The notes beneath the pieces were generated by a model that was not told where the DNA came from, did not search any database, and saw only the letters and a program-made list of their open reading frames with translations. Shown piece after piece: positions 25,968 to 33,065 of a stretch of DNA of 64,000 bases; position 1 is the stretch's first letter; every line of letters begins with the position of its first letter. Origin of the DNA: Actinomycetota bacterium. Its GTDB lineage: Bacteria > Actinomycetota > Actinomycetes > S36-B12 > CAIYMF01. A program made the translations under genes and the position numbers. The stretch is from positions 37,101 to 101,100 of the forward strand of contig JAIUOK010000009.1 in NCBI GenBank assembly GCA_020161245.1, written 5' to 3'.

Positions 25968-27326
25968 TCAGGCGTACGACGGCGCCACGCGCTGCCACGG
26001 GCGCAGCGCCTCGATGCGCGCGGCGAGCGAGAGCAGCAGCCTCTCCTTGCCCGGCGCCGCCACCAGCTGCACGGACATCGGGGTGCCGTACTGCGGGTGC
26101 ACGCCTGCGGGCACGGACATCGCCGGGAACGACGCGACGTTCCACGCGGCCGCGAACGGCGCGTAGCGCACGTTGGCGGCCATGCTCGTCGCCCAGTTCT
26201 CGTCGCTCCACCGCTTGGACTCGATCGGCGGCGTCGCGAGCACCGGCGTCATGAGGACGTCGAAGGTCTCGAAGATCTCCGCTGCCTTGGCCTTCCACGC
26301 ATCCCGCGGCTTCTCCGACAGCAGCCCCCGCTCGACGATGCGGCGCCCGATCGCGGCGTGCGTGCGGTTGCGCGGCTCCAGCAGAGACTGGTCGAGGTGC
26401 TGCGCGTCCGACCACGTCCCCGCGAACCAGCGGGCGAGGCCGGCGATGGCGGCGCCGTTGGGGTACACGGGGTCGAACCGCTCGACGGCGTGCCCCTCGG
26501 TTTTGAGCGCGCCCGCCGTCTGGAACAGCGCGCGCACGTGCTCGCGGTCGACGGTCACGCCCTGCAGCGGCGGCTTGGTCGACACCGCGATGCACAGCGG
26601 GCCGAGGTCGGCGTCGAGATCGGCCAGGGACGGGTCGTCGGCCATGACCGAGAGCAGCAGCGCGGTGTCGGCGACCGTGGTGGCGATGGGCCCGTTCTCG
26701 GACAGGCCGTACCAGTCGGTCTCACCGAGGTCGCACGGCACGACGCCCTGCCCGGGCTTGATGCCGACGAGGCCGGCGCAGGCCGCGGGGATGCGGATCG
26801 ACCCCATGCCGTCGTTGCCGTGGGCGATCGGCACCTGGCCGGACGCGACCGCGGCGGCCGAGCCGCCCGACGAGCCGCCCGGTGTCCGGTCGAGGTCCCA
26901 GGGGTTGCGTGTGACGCCGTACACGGAGTCGGTGGCGCCCCAGACGCACAGCTCGGGCACCCGCGTCAGCCCGACGACGATCCCGCCGGCGGCGCGGATC
27001 CGGCGCACCACCTCGTGGTCGGCCTTCTGCGGCCAGCCCTCGGTGGCCGCCGAGCCGTCGCGCATCGGCTCGCCCTCGACCGGGATGTTGTCCTTGATCG
27101 CGACCGGCACGCCTGCCAGCGGCAGGTCGGTCCCGGCAGCCTGCAGTCCGGCGGCCTCGCGGGTGGCGGCATCGCGGCGCACGACCTGGAACGCGCCGAG
27201 CTCGGCATCGCGCTCGTCGATGCGACGCAACGACTCCCGAACGGCGTCGAGCGGCGAGGTGCTGCCCGCGCGGACGGCGGCGGACAGGGCGGTGGCGGTC
27301 CAGGGCTCGAGCGCGTCGGTGGTCAC
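25968..27326 (-). CDS. amidase signature family hydrolase
   Basis: A 452-residue amidase with the Ser-cisSer-Lys triad: the Lys in VAIKDNIPVEG (about 82-92), the cis-Ser in TPGGSSGGSAAAVASG (about 152-167), and the nucleophile Ser in GMGSIRIPAACAG (about 174-186). It is closer to stand-alone amidases than to GatA, since the tail lacks GatA-specific sequence, and no gatB/gatC are nearby. The GTG at 27326 gives the normal length; a TTG four codons upstream is also possible. The substrate is unknown. Confidence 0.88.
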   Translation of the reverse strand: MTTDALEPWTATALSAAVRAGSTSPLDAVRESLRRIDERDAELGAFQVVRRDAATREAAGLQAAGTDLPLAGVPVAIKDNIPVEGEPMRDGSAATEGWPQKADHEVVRRIRAAGGIVVGLTRVPELCVWGATDSVYGVTRNPWDLDRTPGGSSGGSAAAVASGQVPIAHGNDGMGSIRIPAACAGLVGIKPGQGVVPCDLGETDWYGLSENGPIATTVADTALLLSVMADDPSLADLDADLGPLCIAVSTKPPLQGVTVDREHVRALFQTAGALKTEGHAVERFDPVYPNGAAIAGLARWFAGTWSDAQHLDQSLLEPRNRTHAAIGRRIVERGLLSEKPRDAWKAKAAEIFETFDVLMTPVLATPPIESKRWSDENWATSMAANVRYAPFAAAWNVASFPAMSVPAGVHPQYGTPMSVQLVAAPGKERLLLSLAARIEALRPWQRVAPSYA

Positions 27327-27398
27327 AGCCCGATCCAACCAACTCGGGCGCGCGGGGTCACCCGCGGGCCCGTCACCTGAACAGGACGGCCCCGATCG

Positions 27399-28316
27399 TC
27401 AGGCCTGGTGCTCGGTCCACTGCGAGCCGTCCCAGTACCGCTGGCCGCCCGGACGGGACGGGTCCGGGTACCAGCCGGCGGGCGGGAGCTGCTGCGGTGC
27501 CGCCGCGGGCTGGCTCGGCTGGCCGTACTGCGCAGGCTGCTCGTAGGGGGTGGCAGCCGGCTGGCCGAACTGCGCAGGCTGCCCGGGCTGCTCGTAGGGG
27601 GAAGCGGCCGGCTGCTGCCCGTACTGCTGCGGGTAGCTCTGCTGCTGCCCGTACTGCTGCGGCAGCGCCCCGGCGCCGTAGGCGTAGCCGCCCGCTCCGC
27701 CGTAGGCCAGGGCCCGCTTCGACTTCGAGCGCTGGACCAGGCCGACGATGAGCAGGATCAGGCCCACGACGCCGACGAGGAACGAGACGAGCAGCAGGAT
27801 GCCGGCCACGCCGAGGCCGGCGAGCTGGCCGAAGCCGGGGCCCACGGCGAACACGGTGCCGTCGACGGACACGGTGACCGTGTAGTTGCCGCTGCGCACG
27901 GCGTCGAACTGCGCGACCGCCGTGAACGCCGAGCTGCTGCCGCCGCTGCCGCCGTCGTTGATGGTCTGGTCCGGGAACGACGGCTCCGACACCGGCACCT
28001 CGGTGGCGTCGGGGCCGAGGATCGTGATGTCCGACGGGCCGATGCTGGTGAACGACGACGACGATGCGAGCTCGTACACCTGGTACGTGCCGCCGCCCTC
28101 GAGGTTGACCACGACCGGCTCGGGCGCCGTCGCGGGGCGCGCGAAGCTGTCGAACGACTGCGCGAGGCTGCCGATGCCCCGGCCGAATCCGACGATGCTG
28201 GCGATGAACAGGATCAGGCCGAGGACCAGCAGCACGATCCCCGAGATGATCAGCCCCTTGCCGCGCAGCTTCGCCGGCTGGGCCGGCTGCGGCGTCAACG
28301 ACCACTCCTGCGACAT
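27399..28316 (-). CDS. two-helix membrane protein with Gln/Pro repeats and C-terminal DUF2510
   Basis: A 305-residue protein. Helix 1 lies at about residues 22-44, an extracytoplasmic domain of about 110 residues follows, and helix 2 lies at about 163-190. The cytoplasmic tail is a low-complexity run of YGQQ, YEQP and FGQP repeats (about 205-275) ending in a DUF2510 motif, GWYPDPSRPGGQRYWDGSQW (about 280-299). The layout recalls the proline-rich antigen type of actinobacterial membrane protein. The ATG at 28316 follows GGAGGGACGTC. Function is unknown. Confidence 0.78.
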   Translation of the reverse strand: MSQEWSLTPQPAQPAKLRGKGLIISGIVLLVLGLILFIASIVGFGRGIGSLAQSFDSFARPATAPEPVVVNLEGGGTYQVYELASSSSFTSIGPSDITILGPDATEVPVSEPSFPDQTINDGGSGGSSSAFTAVAQFDAVRSGNYTVTVSVDGTVFAVGPGFGQLAGLGVAGILLLVSFLVGVVGLILLIVGLVQRSKSKRALAYGGAGGYAYGAGALPQQYGQQQSYPQQYGQQPAASPYEQPGQPAQFGQPAATPYEQPAQYGQPSQPAAAPQQLPPAGWYPDPSRPGGQRYWDGSQWTEHQA

Positions 28317-28392
28317 GACGTCCCTCCTCCGCGCGAGCCCCCTCGCGCCGGTGCCATCCTGCCGCACCAGCGGTCCCCGGCGGGACGCCCGT

Positions 28393-29772
28393 TCAGCCGA
28401 GCGGCGCGGCCTCGACCAGCGCGTGCTGCAGCAGTGCCACCGCGGCGTCGGCGTGGTCGGGCGCGAGCAGGCCCGCGGCAGCGACCACGTAGCGGCGGTC
28501 GACCGTGATCCGCGGCGACGCAGGCACCCGCCAGCCGCCGGCGTGGTCGCCGGTGACCGGTGCCAGCATCGCGTCCAGCTGCTCGTCGTCGGCGTGGCGG
28601 AAGACGCCGCCGCTCGCGATGACGAGGGAGACGTGGGAGAGGTCGCGGCCCGGGGTGCGCCCCTCGGCGCTCTCGGCCGGACGGGCGTGACGGCGCAGCG
28701 CCGTCGTGAGTGCGAGCCGGGCCAGCAGCGCGTCGGTGCGCTGGTCGTGGTCGTCCTGCGGGAGCCAGCCGGGGTCGTCGTGACGTCGATGCGCCTCGAC
28801 CGCCAGCGCCTCGACGTCGTCGGCGGCCACGAGCCGCTCCGACCGCGCGGCGTCGACGACGCCCGTGGCCGACCAGCGCATCCCGAGGTCGCCCTCCACC
28901 GTGCGGCCGCGCCACATCACCTCGACGACCTCGCGGTGCAGCTCGCTCTCCTCCGCGTCCGGCGTGAGCGCCGAGTACACGTCGGTGGTGGCGCCGCCGA
29001 CGTCGACGAGCAGGACGTCGCCGGTGCCCGAGTCGGCGAGCAGCTCCACGCCGGCGAGCACGAGGTCCGGCGTCGCGCCGCGCACCAGGCGCGCGAACCG
29101 CGGCCCTCGCGTCAGTCCCTTGCCTCCGATGACGTGGCGGACGAACACGTCGCGGATCGCTCCGCGCGCGGGGAGCGGATCCAGGACGCCGATGCGCGGC
29201 AGCACGTTGGCGCAGGCGACGACCGTCCGTCGTCGCGCGTGGAGCAGCGCGACCGCGTCGTCGCGCGCGTCGACGTTGCCCGCGAGGACGATGGGCACGC
29301 GCGGGCCCGACGACGCGAGGCGTGCTGCGTTGTGGAGCAGCACCTCGGCGTCGCCGCCGTCGGTGCCCCCGACGAGCAGCAGGACGTCGGGCCGGGCCGC
29401 TGCGAGGGCGTCGAGCCCGGCCCGGTCGAGCCGCCCGCTCGACACGTGGACGACCTTCGCACCCGCCGAGAGCCCTACGCGCGCACCGGCTTCCGCCGTC
29501 ACCACCCGCTCGTGGCCGACCACCGCGAGCCGCAGACCGCCGCCCGCGGAGGAGCAGGCACGGATCTCCGCCGGCTCTCCCCCGGCCTCCGCGACGAGGG
29601 CGGCGACAGCGTCGTCGAGCCCCGTGAGCACGTCGAGCCCGGGGCCCACCGTCGTCGGGACGGCTGCGGTGGCCAGCAGCCGCCCGGCGTCCGGGCCCCC
29701 GATCGAGACGGCCGCGGCCTTGGTGAACGTCGAGCCGGTGTCGACGCACGCCACCCAGCGCGGCGGCGTCAC
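28393..29772 (-). CDS. GlmL/MutL-like ASKHA ATPase
   Basis: A 459-residue protein of the GlmL (MutL) family, linked to adenosylcobalamin-dependent glutamate and ornithine mutases. The ASKHA phosphate loops are visible: VACVDTGSTFTKAAAV at the N-terminus and LLVDVGGATTDVYSAL at about 253-268. The middle has VLLLVGGTDGGDAEVLLHNA and the end has VIASGGVFRHAD. No mutase subunit or B12 gene is in the window. Its GTG overlaps the metB stop (GTGA), so it is translated with the sulfur-metabolism enzyme. A chaperone or reactivase role is inferred from the family. Confidence 0.78.
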   Translation of the reverse strand: MTPPRWVACVDTGSTFTKAAAVSIGGPDAGRLLATAAVPTTVGPGLDVLTGLDDAVAALVAEAGGEPAEIRACSSAGGGLRLAVVGHERVVTAEAGARVGLSAGAKVVHVSSGRLDRAGLDALAAARPDVLLLVGGTDGGDAEVLLHNAARLASSGPRVPIVLAGNVDARDDAVALLHARRRTVVACANVLPRIGVLDPLPARGAIRDVFVRHVIGGKGLTRGPRFARLVRGATPDLVLAGVELLADSGTGDVLLVDVGGATTDVYSALTPDAEESELHREVVEVMWRGRTVEGDLGMRWSATGVVDAARSERLVAADDVEALAVEAHRRHDDPGWLPQDDHDQRTDALLARLALTTALRRHARPAESAEGRTPGRDLSHVSLVIASGGVFRHADDEQLDAMLAPVTGDHAGGWRVPASPRITVDRRYVVAAAGLLAPDHADAAVALLQHALVEAAPLG

Positions 29773-30947
29773 CCCAGGGCCTGCACCAGGTCGGCGACGA
29801 GGTCGTCGACGTGCTCGAGCCCCACCGAGAGGCGGACGAGGTCGGCGGGCACCTCGAGCGGCGACCCGGCGGCCGACGCATGCGTCATCCGCCCGGGGTG
29901 CTCGATGAGCGACTCCACGCCGCCGAGGGACTCGCCCAGGGTGAACAGCCGCGCGCGGTTGCAGACCTCGACCGCGGCGTCCTCGCCACCGGCGACGCGG
30001 AAGCTGACCATGCCGCCGAAGTCGCGCATCTGCTTCACCGCGACGTGGTGGCCGTCGTGGCCCTCGAGGCCCGGGTAGAGCACCTCCACGACCTTGGGGT
30101 GCTCGCGCAGGACGTCGACCACCGTGCGGGCGTTGGCGCAGTGGCGGTCCATCCGCACGGCGAGGGTCTTCGCGCCGCGCAGCACCAGCCAGGCGTCGAA
30201 CGGGCCGGCCACGGCGCCCATCGCGTTCTGGTGGTAGGCCAGGCGCTCGGCGAGCTCCGGGTCGCGCGCGATCAGCGCGCCGCCGACGACGTCGCTGTGG
30301 CCGCCGCAGTACTTCGTCGTCGAGTGCACGACGACGTCGGCGCCGAGCAGCAGCGGCTGCTGCAGATAGGGCGAGGCGAAGGTGTTGTCGACCACGAGCA
30401 GAGCGCCCGCGGAGTGGGCGACGTCGGCGAGCGCGGCGATGTCGGCCACGCGCAGCAGCGGGTTGGTCGGCGTCTCGACCCAGACGACCTTGGTGCGTCC
30501 CGGCTGCACCGCCCCGGCCACGGCCTCGACGTCGGTGAGGCGCGCCGGCGTGTAGCCCACGCCCCAGCGCTCGAGCACCTTCGAGAAGAGGCGGAACGTG
30601 CCGCCGTAGGCGTCGTCGGGGATGACGACGTGGTCGCCGGGAGAGGTGGCCGTGCGCAGGAACGTGTCCTCCGCGGCGAGGCCGGAGGCGAACGCCATCC
30701 CCTTCGTCGTCCCCGCCGCGGCACCCGCCGGGTCCTCGAGCGCGGCGAGGCAGGCCTGCAGCGCGTCGCGGGTGGGGTTGGCCGAGCGGCTGTACTCGTA
30801 GCCGCCGCGCAGCCCGCCGACGCCGTCCTGGGCGTAGGTCGACGTCTGGTAGATCGGCGGGACGACCGAGCCGGTGAGGGCGTCGGGCTCCTGGCCGGCA
30901 TGCAGCGCGACTGTCTCGAGGTGGGTCCAGGCGGGGTGCTCGCTCAT
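29769..30947 (-). CDS. metB: cystathionine gamma-synthase
   Basis: A 392-residue PLP enzyme of the Cys/Met metabolism family. It makes cystathionine from an O-acyl-homoserine and cysteine; some homologues also work as lyases. The PLP-phosphate region is [10 protein letters not shown], the cofactor Asp is in [12 protein letters not shown], and the Schiff-base Lys212 is in [31 protein letters not shown] (about 158-170) is the family pattern. With the cystathionine beta-synthase at 37734 the window encodes both transsulfuration steps. GlmL overlaps its stop by four bases. Confidence 0.92.
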   Translation of the reverse strand: MSEHPAWTHLETVALHAGQEPDALTGSVVPPIYQTSTYAQDGVGGLRGGYEYSRSANPTRDALQACLAALEDPAGAAAGTTKGMAFASGLAAEDTFLRTATSPGDHVVIPDDAYGGTFRLFSKVLERWGVGYTPARLTDVEAVAGAVQPGRTKVVWVETPTNPLLRVADIAALADVAHSAGALLVVDNTFASPYLQQPLLLGADVVVHSTTKYCGGHSDVVGGALIARDPELAERLAYHQNAMGAVAGPFDAWLVLRGAKTLAVRMDRHCANARTVVDVLREHPKVVEVLYPGLEGHDGHHVAVKQMRDFGGMVSFRVAGGEDAAVEVCNRARLFTLGESLGGVESLIEHPGRMTHASAAGSPLEVPADLVRLSVGLEHVDDLVADLVQALG

Positions 30948-31270
30948 GCGGCCGAGCCTACGGCGTGCGGCGGCTCCCCCTGCCGTGCGCAGTGCCGCCG
31001 GGCTGCGTCAGGCGCATAGCACCGGCGGCGGGCGCCGGGGACGATGGGGCGCGCCCGGCGCCCGCTGTGGACAGCCTGGGGCGCTTTTCTTGCTTCTATC
31101 GCAAGCGGGGGGCCCTTCACCTGGAATCTCTCGGGGCGGGACCAAATCCGAGAAGGGGGTTGTTGAGGGTCGTGCAGGGCCGCTCCGGGGGCCTGGGAGA
31201 GGCCCAGCGGGCCGACCCGGTTGCCGGAGGCCCGGCCCTGCTCGACGCTGGTACGGAGAGGCTGGTGCAC
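30948..31270. promoter_or_regulatory. gene-free stretch holding the msrA promoter and a structured leader
   Basis: 323 bases between divergent metB and msrA. A low-GC patch (31085-31105, GCTTTTCTTGCTTCTATCGC) with the small dyad CTTGC/GCAAG may hold the msrA promoter. Downstream are several nested hairpins, for example TCTCGG/CCGAGA (31127-31151) and GGGCCT-GGGAG-AGGCCC, ending just before the msrA start. No known riboswitch consensus was recognised. Confidence 0.35.
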
Positions 31271-31924
31271 ATGTTCCTGTTCGGATCGTCCGCGAAGACC
31301 CGCATGGTGACCCCCGAGGACGCCCTGCCGGGGCGCAGCTCGCGCCCGTTCGTCGTCCCCTCGGCCCACGCGGTGCTCGGGACGCCGCTCGAGGGCCCCT
31401 ACCCCGAGGGCTTCGAGAAGCTCTACGTCGGCCTCGGCTGCTTCTGGGGCGCCGAGAAGCGCTTCTGGCGCGTGCCCGGCGTCTACACGACCGCCGTGGG
31501 CTACCAGGGCGGGATCACGCCGAACCCGACCTACGAGGAGGTCTGCACGGGCCGCACCGGCCACGCGGAGAACGTCCTCGTCGTCTACGACCCCGCGAAG
31601 GTCTCGACCTACGACCTGCTCAAGGTGTTCTGGGAGAACCACGACCCGACCCAGGGCTACCGGCAGGGCAACGACGTCGGCACGCAGTACCGGTCGGCCC
31701 TGTACTGGACGACCGACGAGCAGGCCGAGATCGCGCAGCGCACGCGCGACGCCTACGAGAAGGAGCTCGTCGGCCGCGGGTTCGACCCCATCACCACCGA
31801 GGTCGGGCCGGCCGCGGGCCTGCCGTTCTACTTCGCCGAGGACTACCACCAGCAGTACCTCTACAAGGTCCCCCACGGCTACGACTGCCACGCGGAGACG
31901 GGCATCGCCCTCCCCCCGCTGTAG
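31271..31924 (+). CDS. msrA: peptide methionine-S-sulfoxide reductase MsrA
   Basis: A 217-residue reductase that repairs methionine-S-sulfoxide. The catalytic motif is [13 protein letters not shown] with Cys57. [25 protein letters not shown] (quoted as [20 protein letters not shown]) and [23 protein letters not shown] (quoted as [20 protein letters not shown]) are the substrate pocket. [12 protein letters not shown] near the end is also typical. The N-terminal 45 residues are an extension common in actinobacteria. A strong terminator follows 38 bases after the stop. Confidence 0.95.
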   Translation: MFLFGSSAKTRMVTPEDALPGRSSRPFVVPSAHAVLGTPLEGPYPEGFEKLYVGLGCFWGAEKRFWRVPGVYTTAVGYQGGITPNPTYEEVCTGRTGHAENVLVVYDPAKVSTYDLLKVFWENHDPTQGYRQGNDVGTQYRSALYWTTDEQAEIAQRTRDAYEKELVGRGFDPITTEVGPAAGLPFYFAEDYHQQYLYKVPHGYDCHAETGIALPPL

Positions 31925-31962
31925 CCGGGGAGCACGCCGCCCGGCGGCGCACGAGTCACGCT

Positions 31963-31998
31963 GAGGCGGGCAGGGACGTCGCCGTCCCTGCCCGCCTC
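31963..31998. terminator. terminator after msrA
   Basis: A 16-bp perfect stem, GAGGCGGGCAGGGACG with its complement, around the loop TCGC. It lies between msrA and the convergent 74-residue membrane protein gene and can serve both. Confidence 0.85.
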
Positions 31999-32004
31999 GA
32001 CTCG

Positions 32005-32229
32005 TCAGGCGCGCACCGAGGGGGCGCGGGTCGCCGGAGGCCGACGGGAGGCGCGGCGGCGCAGCAGCACCGAGAAGGTCGCGACGACGAGGACGAGGGC
32101 GATGCCGGCCGCGGCCCCGACGGCGATCTGGACGCCGTCGGAGGCGGCGCCGGCGAGCGCGTCCCAGAGGCCGGCGGGGCGCACGCCGGCGAGCAGATCA
32201 GCGCCCATCGGTGCCGCGTCCCTCGTCAT
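32005..32229 (-). CDS. small single-pass membrane protein, hypothetical
   Basis: A 74-residue protein with a polar N-terminal half, one membrane helix (about residues 33-56, GVQIAVGAAAGIALVLVVAT) and a basic Arg-rich tail, so the C-terminus is probably cytoplasmic. It ends seven bases from the msrA terminator. The start overlaps the end of the 46-codon gene upstream by 32 bases. An internal ATG at codon 8 is an alternative. The family is not recognised. Confidence 0.5.
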   Translation of the reverse strand: MTRDAAPMGADLLAGVRPAGLWDALAGAASDGVQIAVGAAAGIALVLVVATFSVLLRRRASRRPPATRAPSVRA

Positions 32230-32338
32230 CGTCGCAACGATCGTCGGATGCGCGCGGCGCCGGGACGACGACGAGCGTCACCGCGCCCATCGGCAGCCGC
32301 GACCACGCCTGCGCATACATCGAGGTGAGTCCGTCCAT
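32198..32338 (-). CDS. possible 46-residue small protein, hypothetical
   Basis: A short frame from the ATG at 32338, with AYAQAWSRLPMGAVTLVVVP-like sequence (shown: YAQAWSRLPMGAVTLVVVPA) followed by an Asp/Arg-rich tail. It precedes and overlaps the 74-residue membrane protein gene by 32 bases, which suggests coupling if both are real. No family is recognised and no clear ribosome site was seen, so this is tentative. Confidence 0.3.
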   Translation of the reverse strand: MDGLTSMYAQAWSRLPMGAVTLVVVPAPRASDDRCDDDEGRGTDGR

Positions 32339-32581
32339 GCCACCGACGCTAGGGAGGCGGAGGGGAGCAGGGATCGGGGAGCGACCCCCACCTGTCCCCC
32401 ATGCCACCCCGATGAGCTCAGGGTCTTCAGGGAGACTGCGCCCGCGTCGATGACCTCAGTGAACGATCAAGGACGGCGCACCGAACAGCACCCGGTGCAA
32501 AGCCCTGTACTGCAAGGCATATAGACTCCTGCCTTCACACCGCGGCGAGAGCCGCCCGCACGAGAGAGCGAGGGATCAACC
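32339..32581. promoter_or_regulatory. spacer with promoter-like element for the 27-codon gene
   Basis: 243 bases without a clear gene. It holds an AT-rich element, GGCATATAGACTCC (TATAGA at 32520-32525, or TAGACT at 32522-32527, either fitting a -10), then the hairpin GCGGC-GAGA-GCCGC (32542-32555) and the ribosome site GCGAGGGATC before the ATG at 32582. No good -35 was found. Confidence 0.4.
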
Positions 32582-32665
32582 ATGACTCGCATGCACCGTC
32601 GCCGCTTGGCGCGCACCGGAGGGGTGGCAGCCCTGCTCCTCAGCACGTCGCCCAAGCGCAGCTGA
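32582..32665 (+). CDS. 27-residue basic small protein or leader peptide
   Basis: A free-standing 28-codon frame, ATG to TGA. The peptide begins MTRMHRRRLARTGG, so it is strongly Arg-rich, then VAALLLSTS and a basic end. It has its own promoter-like element (about 32520), a purine-rich ribosome site and a strong terminator 15 bases downstream (32681-32714), so it forms a complete short transcription unit. The nearest gene beyond the terminator is on the other strand, so it is not an ordinary attenuator for a downstream operon. It could be a small protein or the coding part of a small RNA. Confidence 0.42.
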   Translation: MTRMHRRRLARTGGVAALLLSTSPKRS

Positions 32666-32680
32666 CACCGATCAGCAGCA

Positions 32681-32714
32681 CGAGGCCGCCGCCCCGCACG
32701 GGACGGCGGCCTCG
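32681..32714. terminator. hairpin ending the 27-codon unit and the convergent immunity-like gene
   Basis: An 11-bp perfect stem, CGAGGCCGCCG with its complement, around a 12-base loop. It lies 15 bases after the small gene's stop and 17 before the end of the convergent gene at 32732. Confidence 0.75.
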
Positions 32715-32731
32715 TCGCGTGAGGGGATGGA

Positions 32732-32968
32732 TCAGCCGACCACGCGCAGCCGCTGCGCGCGCAGCGACATCACCAGCGCGATGATCCAGCCGACGATGGT
32801 CCAGCCGAGCAGCAGGTTGAGCCAGAACACGCCCCAGTGCTTCACGTCGCGCACGGCAGCGATGGCCCACGGCAGCATGTAGCCGGCGGTGAGGATCGCG
32901 ACGACGACGGCCACGACCTTGGTGGCGGTCCACGAACGGTCGGCGGGCTCCACGCGGATGTCGCTCAT
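32732..32968 (-). CDS. superinfection-immunity-like small membrane protein
   Basis: A 78-residue protein with two membrane helices (about 17-38 and 46-66). The stretch FWLNLLLGWTIVGWIIALVM matches the phage T4 Imm-like (superinfection immunity) family, which is also common as an uncharacterised membrane protein on bacterial chromosomes. No phage genes adjoin it, so a phage-exclusion role is only a possibility. It starts at the ATG at 32968 and ends in a basic tail. Confidence 0.72.
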   Translation of the reverse strand: MSDIRVEPADRSWTATKVVAVVVAILTAGYMLPWAIAAVRDVKHWGVFWLNLLLGWTIVGWIIALVMSLRAQRLRVVG

Positions 32969-33065
32969 GCGTACGACCCTAACCAACCTGCGCGGCAGCG
33001 CATCCGGCCGGGCACGACGACGGCGGCGCCCCCGGGGGGACGCCGCCGCGGTCGGAGCGCAGGTG

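Noticed and set aside
30948..31270. SAM or cobalamin riboswitch between metB and msrA
   Set aside because: No SAM-I, SAM-II, SAM-IV or B12-box consensus was found on either strand; only generic hairpins are visible.
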